Source: VFBF01 sp034440275 (lineage in GTDB: Bacteria > Pseudomonadota > Alphaproteobacteria > Caulobacterales > Aquidulcibacteraceae). From it: a stretch of 12,594 nucleotides of DNA. Of this stretch, positions 6,610-12,594 are shown in pieces. Numbering within the stretch: the stretch's first letter is position 1; the number at the start of each line of letters is the position of its first letter. The stretch spans positions 1 to 12,594 of the forward strand of contig JAWXBS010000199.1 of the NCBI GenBank assembly GCA_034440275.1, in the 5' to 3' direction. The position numbers and the translations under genes are program-made. The notes beneath the pieces were generated by a model that was given only the letters and a program-made list of their open reading frames with translations, was not told the origin of the DNA and did not search any database.

Positions 6610-7277
6610 GCTGCGCGCTCTGCCTGTGCAAGACGCGCATCCAGTCGCAGCATCCGCCAGCCATGCACGATCAGCGCAGCGATGGCCGTGGGAATGGCCC
6701 AGAGCGACAGGTGCAGTGGCTCCACGAAGATGCCGTTCTGCTCCAGAAAGCCCTTCATCAGCAGGATCGAGGAAATCGCGATGAAGATGTCCTCGCCGAA
6801 GAAGAGCGCGATGTTGTCGACCGCCGCTGCGTGCGCGCGCACGGTGTGGCGGGTGTCGTCGGAGATGTCGCCGAGGGTTTTTTCCGCCGCTGCCTCCGCC
6901 ATTGGTGCGATCAGCGGACGCACCATCTGCGCGTGCCCGCCCAGCGAGGTGAGGCCGAGCGCCGACGTCGCCTGCCGGATCACGAAGTAGGCGAAGAGCA
7001 GCCGCCCGGTCGTCGCCTGTGCGATGCGACCGGCCAGGACGCGCGCGCGCTCCTGCAGGCCCTCGCGCTCCAGCAGGCCGATAGCGGCTACGACGAGCCA
7101 CACCGCACTCACATAGCGGTTGTCATTGAACGCCTTGCCGAAGACCGAGATGACCTCGACCGGCCCCATGTCCGCCGCCAGTCCTGTCGTCAGCGCGGCG
7201 GCGGCGATCACCAGCAGCGGATTGAAGCGCAGCACGAAGCCCGCAATCACCACCGCAATGCCCAGAAGCGTCAGCAC
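6606..7277 (-). CDS. DUF969 family inner-membrane protein
   Basis: A 223-residue membrane protein and first gene of the leftward operon. Family traits are the N-terminal LTLLGIAVVIAGFVLRFNPL, the loop FNDNRYVSAVWLVVAAIGLL, IRQATSALGLTSLGGHAQMV, and AVDNIALFFGEDIFIAISSI with clustered Asp/Glu and Asn. About five to six helices are apparent. GTG at 7275-7277 is chosen as start because a GGAGGGAGGG tract lies just upstream and the protein then begins directly with the first helix. The in-frame ATG at 7301 would add eight residues that include the ribosome-binding tract. Together with DUF979 it resembles two halves of one transporter; substrate inference rests on family neighbourhood only. Confidence 0.85.
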   Translation of the reverse strand: MLTLLGIAVVIAGFVLRFNPLLVIAAAALTTGLAADMGPVEVISVFGKAFNDNRYVSAVWLVVAAIGLLEREGLQERARVLAGRIAQATTGRLLFAYFVIRQATSALGLTSLGGHAQMVRPLIAPMAEAAAEKTLGDISDDTRHTVRAHAAAVDNIALFFGEDIFIAISSILLMKGFLEQNGIFVEPLHLSLWAIPTAIAALIVHGWRMLRLDARLAQAERAA

Positions 7278-7280
7278 GCG

Positions 7281-7290
7281 CCCTCCCTCC
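7281..7290 (-). promoter_or_regulatory. Ribosome-binding site deciding the DUF969 start
   Basis: GGAGGGAGGG on the - strand lies 3 bases from the GTG at 7277, with its first GGAGG at a normal 8-base spacing. It argues for the GTG start over the in-frame ATG at 7301. Confidence 0.6.
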
Positions 7291-7385
7291 GTCGCGCGCA
7301 TCGGCGCTTGATCGCGCCGCAGTGGCGCCGCGCGGTCCTGCCGGGTATGGAACGCGGACGCTCACGGGTAGGCAAGAGGCGCATC

Positions 7386-8228
7386 ATGGTCAAACGGCTT
7401 TCGGTTCTTCTTTCTGCTCTGGCGCTTGCGGCGTGTGCGAGTGCCGCGCCCTCAGGGCCGGTCTCCCTGGAGCAGGTCTGGCGCACCGAAGGGTTTGCGC
7501 AGCCCGAAAGCGTCGCGCCCAGCGCCGACGGCAAGATGTTTTACGTCTCCAACGTCGCCGGCGAACCTGCGGGCAAGGACGGCGTCGGCTTCATCTCGCG
7601 GATCACGCCGGCGGGCGCGGTGATCGATCGCGAATGGGTGACGGGGCTGAACGCGCCGAAGGGCATGGCGGTCGCGGGTGGGAAACTCCACGTCTCCGAC
7701 ATCGACGCGCTGGTGACGATCGATGCCGCGACCGGCGCCGTCGCATCGCGCACGCCGATCGAAGGCGCGCGCTTCCTCAATGACGTGGCGATGGCGCGGG
7801 ACGGCGCCGTGCTCATCAGCGATTCCGGCGGCGCGAAGATCTATGCGGTGACCAACGGCGCCGTGAGCGTGTGGCTCGCCGATCCGCTGCTTGCGGCGGT
7901 CAACGGTCTGACGCCCGAGCGCGACCGGCTCCTCGTCTCCACCATGCAGGGCAAAGTGCTCGCCATCGACTGGACGACGCGCGCGATCACCGTGCTCGGC
8001 GAAGGCATCGGCGACGGCGACGGCGTCTCGCCCTTGGGCGGCGGGCACATCCTCGTCAGCGAGTGGCGCGGGCGCATCTTCCACATGACGCCGGACGGCG
8101 TCCCGAACACGATCCTCGACACGCGCGAGGCGCGCATCCTGCAGAACGACTTCGTCCTCGTCGGCGACACGCTCTACGTCGCGAACATGCTGCCGGGCAC
8201 GGTCACGGCGTGGAAGATCAAGCGCTGA
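7386..8228 (+). CDS. SMP-30/gluconolactonase-like beta-propeller lipoprotein
   Basis: A 280-residue exported protein. The signal peptide MVKRLSVLLSALALAACASA has lipobox LAAC, so Cys17 should be lipidated. The mature part consists of repeated strand-turn units typical of a six-bladed propeller: PESVAPSADGKMFYVSNVAG, then AVDRxGLNAPKGMAVAGGKLHV-type blades, FLNDVAMARDGAVLISDSGG, AAVNGLTPERDRLLVSTMQG, GDGDGVSPLGGGHILVSEWR and DFVLVGDTLYVANMLPG. The recurring N-D/N-G turns could hold a central metal as in SMP-30 lactonases, but activity is unproven. AAGAGG at 7374-7379 supports the ATG at 7386. It is divergent from the DUF969 operon, 108 bases away, and its stop directly abuts the stop of the crotonase gene. 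Confidence 0.78.
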   Translation: MVKRLSVLLSALALAACASAAPSGPVSLEQVWRTEGFAQPESVAPSADGKMFYVSNVAGEPAGKDGVGFISRITPAGAVIDREWVTGLNAPKGMAVAGGKLHVSDIDALVTIDAATGAVASRTPIEGARFLNDVAMARDGAVLISDSGGAKIYAVTNGAVSVWLADPLLAAVNGLTPERDRLLVSTMQGKVLAIDWTTRAITVLGEGIGDGDGVSPLGGGHILVSEWRGRIFHMTPDGVPNTILDTREARILQNDFVLVGDTLYVANMLPGTVTAWKIKR

Positions 8229-9020
8229 TCAGCCGTAGTTCGGTGCGCGCTTCTCAAGGAACGCCTTGACGCCTTCCTGGAAGTCCTCGCCCTGCGCGCA
8301 CAGGATCTGGTTGCGGTCTTCCATCGCGATGGCAGCTTCGAGCCCTTGTGCGTCGATGGCGTGGTTGAGGCATTCCTTGGTAAGACGCAGGCCCAGCGGC
8401 GTGGCGTGCAGCATGTCCTTCACGAAGCCGTCCACTTCCGCGTCGACCTCTTCCGGCAGGACGACGCGGCTGACGAGACCGAGACACAGCGCGCGCTGTG
8501 CATCGATGAAGCGGCCGGTCAGCATGAACTCCGCCGCCACGGAGCTGCCGACCATGCGCGGCAGGAAATAGCTCACGCCGATATCGCACGCCGAAAGACC
8601 GATACGAATGAAGGCCGCGTTCATGCGCGTCGTCGGCGTGGCGATGCGCACGTCCGACGCCAGCGCCAACGCAAAGCCGCCGCCGCTGGCCGCACCCTGC
8701 ACGGCGGCCACGATCGGTTGCGGGCAGCGGCGCATGGCCATCACGATTTCGGAGATGGAGCGCTGGCTGTCGAGGCCCGTGCCGATCGTCCGCGCGGCGT
8801 TGGAGCGCTCCTTGAGGTCGAGGCCGGCGCAGAAATTGTCGCCCGCGCCGCGCAACACAACCACGCGCACGTCGCGGCGCCAGTAGAGGTTCACGAAGAA
8901 GTCACGCAGCTCGCTCACGAGTTTGGTGTTGAGCGCGTTCAGGCTCTTCGGGCGGTTCATCGTCGCGGTGACGACGGCGCCGGTCTCCTCGACGATCAGG
9001 TGTTCATAAGCGGCGGACAT
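8229..9020 (-). CDS. Crotonase-fold (enoyl-CoA hydratase/isomerase family) protein with atypical active site
   Basis: A 263-residue crotonase-superfamily protein acting on an acyl-CoA thioester in the cytoplasm. The two oxyanion-hole regions are intact: NFCAGLDLKE (Ala65 area) and GAASGGGFALALASD (109-123). By eye alignment to rat mitochondrial enoyl-CoA hydratase, the two catalytic glutamates are replaced: Ala117 stands for Glu144 and Phe137 for Glu164. The loop FIRIGLSACDIGVSYFLPR carries one extra residue and Asp146, close to the Asp of dienoyl-CoA isomerase. I recall this loop type in actinobacterial and proteobacterial paralogues annotated as enoyl-CoA hydratase. Standard hydration is therefore doubtful; isomerase or another reaction is possible. 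AAGGGAG at 9027-9033 supports the ATG at 9020. Confidence 0.85.
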   Translation of the reverse strand: MSAAYEHLIVEETGAVVTATMNRPKSLNALNTKLVSELRDFFVNLYWRRDVRVVVLRGAGDNFCAGLDLKERSNAARTIGTGLDSQRSISEIVMAMRRCPQPIVAAVQGAASGGGFALALASDVRIATPTTRMNAAFIRIGLSACDIGVSYFLPRMVGSSVAAEFMLTGRFIDAQRALCLGLVSRVVLPEEVDAEVDGFVKDMLHATPLGLRLTKECLNHAIDAQGLEAAIAMEDRNQILCAQGEDFQEGVKAFLEKRAPNYG

Positions 9021-9135
9021 GGCGGGCTCCCTTGGATGGCCGGACTGTCCGGGAGGGCGTGCGGGCGGTCAACGGGCGCCGCAGCGGGAAGGAGGGTTGT
9101 CAGCCGGCGCGTGAAGCCCCTACATCCCCCGCCTC

Positions 9136-10842
9136 ATGGCGCGTTTTCTCATCACCTCCGCACTCCCGTACATCAACGGCATCAAGCACCTCGGCAATCT
9201 GGCGGGGTCCATGCTGCCGGCGGACGTGCATGCGCGGTTCCGCCGTCTGCAGGGCCATGAGGTGCTCTATCTCTGCGCTACCGACGAGCACGGCACGCCG
9301 GCGGAGCTTGCGGCCGCCGAAGCCGGGCAGGACGTGCGCGCCTATTGCGACGAGCAGCACCTGATCCAGAAGGCGGCGTGCGATGGCTTCAGGCTTTCGT
9401 TCGATCACTTTGGCCGCTCGTCCAATCCGCCGAACCACAAGCTGACACAGCATTTCTGCGAGAAGCTGGAAGCGGCGGGGCTGATCGAGGAGCGCACGTC
9501 GAAGCAGGTCTATTCCGTCGACGACGGCCGCTTCCTGCCGGACCGGTATGTGGAAGGCACATGCCCGCATTGCGGTTTCGAGCGCGCGCGCGGCGACCAG
9601 TGCGACAACTGCGGGCGGCTGCTTGATCCGACGGATCTGAAAAGTCCGCGCTCCAAGATTTCGGGCTCCACCAATCTCGAAGTCCGCGACACCGCGCATA
9701 TCTTCCTGCTGCAAGGCAAGATGCAGGAGCGCATCCGCGCGTGGGTGGACGCCTCCAACGACTGGCCGAACCTCGCGCGCTCCATTGCTTACAAATGGCT
9801 CGACGAGGGCCTCATCGACCGTGCGATCACGCGCGATCTGTCGTGGGGCGTGAAGGTCACGAAGGACGGGGCGCCGCGACCGGGCTTCGAGACGAAGGTG
9901 TTCTACGTCTGGTTCGATGCGCCGATCGAATATATCGCCGCCGGCGCCGAATGGGCCGAGGCGACGGGCGGGAACTGGGAGCGCTGGTGGCGGACCGACA
10001 AGGGCGCTGACGACGTCACCTATGTGGAATTCATGGGCAAGGACAACGTCGCTTTCCACACCGTTAGCTTCCCGGTGACGATCATGGGCTCGGGCGAGCC
10101 GTGGAAGCTGGTCGACCGGCTCAAGGCCTTCAACTGGGTGACGTGGTACGGCGGCAAATTCTCCACGTCTGAAAAGCGCGGCATCTTCATGGACACCGCG
10201 CTTGAGCTGCTGCCGAGCGACTACTGGCGCTGGTATCTGATGGCGAATGCGCCGGAGAGCTCGGACGCGGCGTTCACGCTCGAACAGTTCCAGCAGACGG
10301 TGAACGCCGATCTCGCCAACGTGTTCGGCAATTTCGTGAACCGCATCACGCGTTTCGGCGCGGCGAAGTTCGACTCGAAGGTCCCCGATGGCGGCGCGCC
10401 GGGCGATCTTGAAGCGAATCTTGCCAAGGATGTGGCCGAACGCATCGCGGCGCTCACGCAGCATCACGAGGAGATGGAATTCCGCAAGGCGGCGGCCGAG
10501 CTGCGTGCGCTCTGGGCCGTCGGCAATGAGTATCTGCAGGTCGCCGCGCCGTGGACGGCGTTCAAGACGGACGTGGACTACGCCGCCGTCGGCGTGCGCA
10601 CGGGGATCAATCTCGTCGCGCTGTTTGCGGTCCTCGCGCAGCCCTTCATTCCGGACGCGGCGAAGACCGTTCTTGATGCATTGAGCATTCCTGAAGCGAA
10701 CCGCAGCTGGCCAAGGACCGACGCCGCGGGTCTTCTGGACGCGCTGCCGCGCGGTCACGCCTTCACGCCGCCTGATGTTCTCTTCAAGAAGATCGAGGAC
10801 ACGGACGTCGCCGCGTGGACGGAGATGTTCGGCGGCGGCTGA
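9136..10842 (+). CDS. metG: Methionine--tRNA ligase (methionyl-tRNA synthetase)
   Basis: A 568-residue class I synthetase charging tRNA-Met with methionine. The HIGH-type motif is HLGN at 18-21, following SALPYINGIK. One zinc knuckle CX2CX9CX2C uses Cys143, 146, 156 and 159. The KMSKS-type signature is KFSTS (341-345), with Thr in place of the usual Lys. The helical anticodon-binding domain follows from about residue 365 (YWRWYLMANAPESSDAAF, then DLANVFGNFVNRITRF). There is no C-terminal EMAP/tRNA-binding extension, so the enzyme is of the short form. The ATG at 9136 begins just before the first Rossmann strand. No Shine-Dalgarno sequence precedes it, so translation may be leaderless or weakly initiated. 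It converges on the CHAT gene with 3 bases between stops. Confidence 0.95.
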   Translation: MARFLITSALPYINGIKHLGNLAGSMLPADVHARFRRLQGHEVLYLCATDEHGTPAELAAAEAGQDVRAYCDEQHLIQKAACDGFRLSFDHFGRSSNPPNHKLTQHFCEKLEAAGLIEERTSKQVYSVDDGRFLPDRYVEGTCPHCGFERARGDQCDNCGRLLDPTDLKSPRSKISGSTNLEVRDTAHIFLLQGKMQERIRAWVDASNDWPNLARSIAYKWLDEGLIDRAITRDLSWGVKVTKDGAPRPGFETKVFYVWFDAPIEYIAAGAEWAEATGGNWERWWRTDKGADDVTYVEFMGKDNVAFHTVSFPVTIMGSGEPWKLVDRLKAFNWVTWYGGKFSTSEKRGIFMDTALELLPSDYWRWYLMANAPESSDAAFTLEQFQQTVNADLANVFGNFVNRITRFGAAKFDSKVPDGGAPGDLEANLAKDVAERIAALTQHHEEMEFRKAAAELRALWAVGNEYLQVAAPWTAFKTDVDYAAVGVRTGINLVALFAVLAQPFIPDAAKTVLDALSIPEANRSWPRTDAAGLLDALPRGHAFTPPDVLFKKIEDTDVAAWTEMFGGG

Positions 10843-10845
10843 CCC

Positions 10846-12594
10846 TTAGGCTCCGTAGTACGCGAACGACGCCCAGTAGTAGGGATGCGCATAGGGCTTC
10901 GAGCCCGGCGGCTTTTCCGAAAGGTCGACAAGCAACGACCCGAGCTTGTTGCGATCCTCCTGCGGCGCCGTCGCCAGCGCCGTCTGCACATGCGTGCTCA
11001 GGGTCTGCGCCGTCGAATCGCGCAAGAATTTCTGCGCCGCCGTCAGCGCCCGCGCGGGATCGAGACCGCCGGTGATGTGAAACTGCATCATGCGATGCAT
11101 GAGGATGGCCGTCGACCAGTCCTCCACCTTCCATAGCGCGCCCACGACGCCGCGGACTCCCTTGGCCAGCAGGGCGTTCGGCATGCTCGATGGCGTGCGC
11201 AGCAGGTTCTCGCTCGTCTTGCTGGTTTCGCAGGCCGACAGCACCGCGAGCGCCATGTTGAGCCGCGCGGGGTTGGCGGCGATCTCGCGTACCGTGAGAA
11301 GCGAATTGCCGCCGAGCGCGATGCCGGCCGCGTTGTTTCCGGTGAAGCCGAAGCCGCCGTGCGTGGCGAGATAGAAATACTGTGCGCCGCTCGATTGTAG
11401 CGTGGCGATGAGATTGCGCGTGGTCACGCCTGCGGGGAGGCGCTGTGAGGCCGGTGCGCCGAAGAGCGACCGCTGAAGCACGAATTCCGCATCCGCACCC
11501 GCGAGATCGCCGGTAGGGTTGAACAGCCCGACAAGGCGCGGCGGCTGGCGCGGCAGCTCCGGCAAGGCGACGAGGGTGGCGAGGTCGGGCGTCTCTGCGA
11601 TCGCGTAGTGATCGATGAGGCTGCGGCCCGTCGTCGGATTGGTGGCGGAGCGGATCGGCAGTTTCGCGAGATCGGTCGGCTGCACGATGGCGATGCGCGC
11701 CCCGTCCTGAACGCCCGCCTGCGCAAGCGTGGTCTGGATCTGGCCTGCGTAATAGACCCAGAACGTCTTTGTCAGCTTGTCGAGTTCCCGCTTGAACGTC
11801 GCGCCCGAACTCGGACCGCCTTCGCCGTCATCGGCCCCGTACGCGCCGTTCCACCCGCCGAGCGCGCCGCGCTGGAAGGTCTCGCGCCAGAGCGAGCCCC
11901 ACAGCAGCGTCTCCATTTCCTCGGTGTCGAAGGTCGGCCCGCCGTTGGTGGCGAGTTCGCGAACGATCGTGGTCGGGCCGCGCGGTGCCTTCGCGTGGAT
12001 GACGAGGTTCGAGCCCGCCGGCGTCACGACGACGCCCACCACGACATCGAAACGGCGCAGTAGCGTCGTCGCGTCGCGCGGGCTTGCGGTAGTGTCCGGC
12101 ACGGTCTGCGGATTGGCGGTGCGCGTGGCGTCGGGCGACGTGCGCTTGCTCGCTTCGAGCCAACGCCACGCGGACGCCGCGTCGTTCTTCAGCGCCGCCA
12201 GTCGCGCGCCGAGCGCAAACAGCGTCGTCATGTTTTCCAGATGCAGGCCGTAGCGCTGGTCTTCGCTGTAGTCGGCGCTCACAGGCGGCGCCGTACGCGG
12301 GATCGCGCCGAGGCCCTGGTTGAACCAGGTCTGCGCATCGACGAGATCGCGCCGCAGCAGCGCCGTGGTGAGCCCTGCGATGCAGATGCGGAGCGCAACG
12401 CCCGAAGTGGGTGGCAACACCATGCGCGCGTCAGCGGCGGCGCGCGACGCGAGCGCAAGCTCCGCCATTTTGCGGGGACGGCGCTCCTCCAGCATCATCT
12501 CCGCGAGGAAGAGCCGCGACAGGCCCCACGCCCCCTGCGAGACTCGGCCGACCGCGGGATCGGCGTTGGCCTGCAGCAGCGCGCGCGCGCGCGC
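10846..12594 (-). CDS. TPR/CHAT-domain protein, putative caspase-like cysteine protease (partial, N-terminus outside window)
   Basis: An open frame runs from the right edge (no stop in the last 32 codons) to TAA at 10846-10848, giving 582 visible C-terminal residues. The C-terminal half is a CHAT domain, a caspase/separase-related cysteine peptidase. The putative catalytic dyad is His in YLATHGGFGF (codon 11359-11361) and Cys in LSACETSKT (codon 11230-11232). These are followed by the family segments GVRGVVGALWKVED and HPYYWASFAYYGA. The N-terminal visible part is Ala/Leu-rich helical sequence such as ARALLQANADPAVGRVSQGA and TALLRRDLVDAQTWFNQGLG, consistent with TPR-like repeats that probably continue outside. 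A Gly-rich insert (GGWNGAYGADDGEGGPSSGA) lies between the two parts. Substrate and role (regulatory proteolysis, envelope or defence) cannot be told without the missing sequence. Confidence 0.85.
   Translation of the reverse strand, partial: ARARALLQANADPAVGRVSQGAWGLSRLFLAEMMLEERRPRKMAELALASRAAADARMVLPPTSGVALRICIAGLTTALLRRDLVDAQTWFNQGLGAIPRTAPPVSADYSEDQRYGLHLENMTTLFALGARLAALKNDAASAWRWLEASKRTSPDATRTANPQTVPDTTASPRDATTLLRRFDVVVGVVVTPAGSNLVIHAKAPRGPTTIVRELATNGGPTFDTEEMETLLWGSLWRETFQRGALGGWNGAYGADDGEGGPSSGATFKRELDKLTKTFWVYYAGQIQTTLAQAGVQDGARIAIVQPTDLAKLPIRSATNPTTGRSLIDHYAIAETPDLATLVALPELPRQPPRLVGLFNPTGDLAGADAEFVLQRSLFGAPASQRLPAGVTTRNLIATLQSSGAQYFYLATHGGFGFTGNNAAGIALGGNSLLTVREIAANPARLNMALAVLSACETSKTSENLLRTPSSMPNALLAKGVRGVVGALWKVEDWSTAILMHRMMQFHITGGLDPARALTAAQKFLRDSTAQTLSTHVQTALATAPQEDRNKLGSLLVDLSEKPPGSKPYAHPYYWASFAYYGA
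12579..12594. repeat. (GC)8 dinucleotide run at window edge
   Basis: Eight GC units end the window. They lie inside the CHAT reading frame, where they encode alternating Ala and Arg, so the run is coding, and it may also mark an assembly break. Confidence 0.6.

Noticed and set aside
5611..6990. Long + strand open frame across the DUF979/DUF969 genes
   Set aside because: The translation is rich in Arg, Gln and His with no domain, while the - strand gives two well-formed membrane proteins.
6663..7385. In-frame upstream extension of the SMP-30-like lipoprotein
   Set aside because: It is antisense to DUF969, Arg-rich, and would place the signal peptide internally.
4647..9020. A single acyl-CoA degradation cluster formed by thioesterase, crotonase and dehydrogenase
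   Set aside because: The three genes lie in different transcription units with unrelated genes between them, so only a general shared metabolism can be claimed.
9040..9052. Short inverted repeat CCGGA-ctg-TCCGG between the crotonase and metG
   Set aside because: Only five base pairs in very GC-rich sequence, without a second copy or promoter elements. It is too weak to call an operator.
9100..10758. Long open frame on the - strand across metG
   Set aside because: It is exactly antisense to a clear methionyl-tRNA synthetase and its product is Arg/His/Ala-rich with no recognisable domain. It is a GC-bias shadow.

Overview
The window is GC-rich (about two-thirds G+C by eye), gene-dense bacterial DNA. 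Several features point to an alphaproteobacterium, perhaps a Caulobacterales or Hyphomonadaceae relative: an HSD10-type acyl-CoA dehydrogenase, a methionyl-tRNA synthetase with the KFSTS signature, a crotonase of the FIRIGLSxCDIG type, a DUF1993 protein, and extragenic palindromes carrying a GTGGATTCCGG core. This assignment is inference from protein character, not from a marker-gene search. I see no rRNA, tRNA, CRISPR array, transposase or integrase.

Layout, left to right. The + strand tail of an unidentified helical protein (2-184) meets a DUF1993 gene (188-709, -). An HSD10-like short-chain dehydrogenase follows (812-1594, -), with an intrinsic terminator behind it (757-785). A 244-base divergent intergenic region holds two large palindromes (1693-1741 and 1754-1805). 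Next are a YhhN-type lysoplasmalogenase (1839-2486, +) and a convergent, overlapping EamA-family transporter (2455-3378, -). A COG3650-like lipoprotein (3460-4161, +) and a PaaI-type hotdog thioesterase (4183-4650, +) form a probable two-gene unit.

A leftward three-gene operon, DUF969 - DUF979 - DUF2891 (7277 to 4647), is translationally coupled by an ATGA overlap and a TGA-c-ATG junction. It probably encodes a two-subunit inner-membrane transporter plus a soluble partner. Divergent from it is an SMP-30-like beta-propeller lipoprotein (7386-8228, +). It abuts a crotonase-fold protein (8229-9020, -) that lacks both classical enoyl-CoA hydratase glutamates. Then come metG (9136-10842, +) and the C-terminal 582 residues of a TPR/CHAT-domain putative cysteine protease (10846-12594, -), which runs off the right edge.

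The SDR, crotonase and thioesterase suggest acyl-CoA metabolism, but they are separate transcription units. The best candidates for an under-described system are the DUF969/DUF979/DUF2891 operon and the palindrome pair. The CHAT protein is also worth following once its missing upstream sequence is available. A notable architectural trait is that all five convergent gene pairs overlap or lie within 3 bases of each other, with no intrinsic terminator visible between them.
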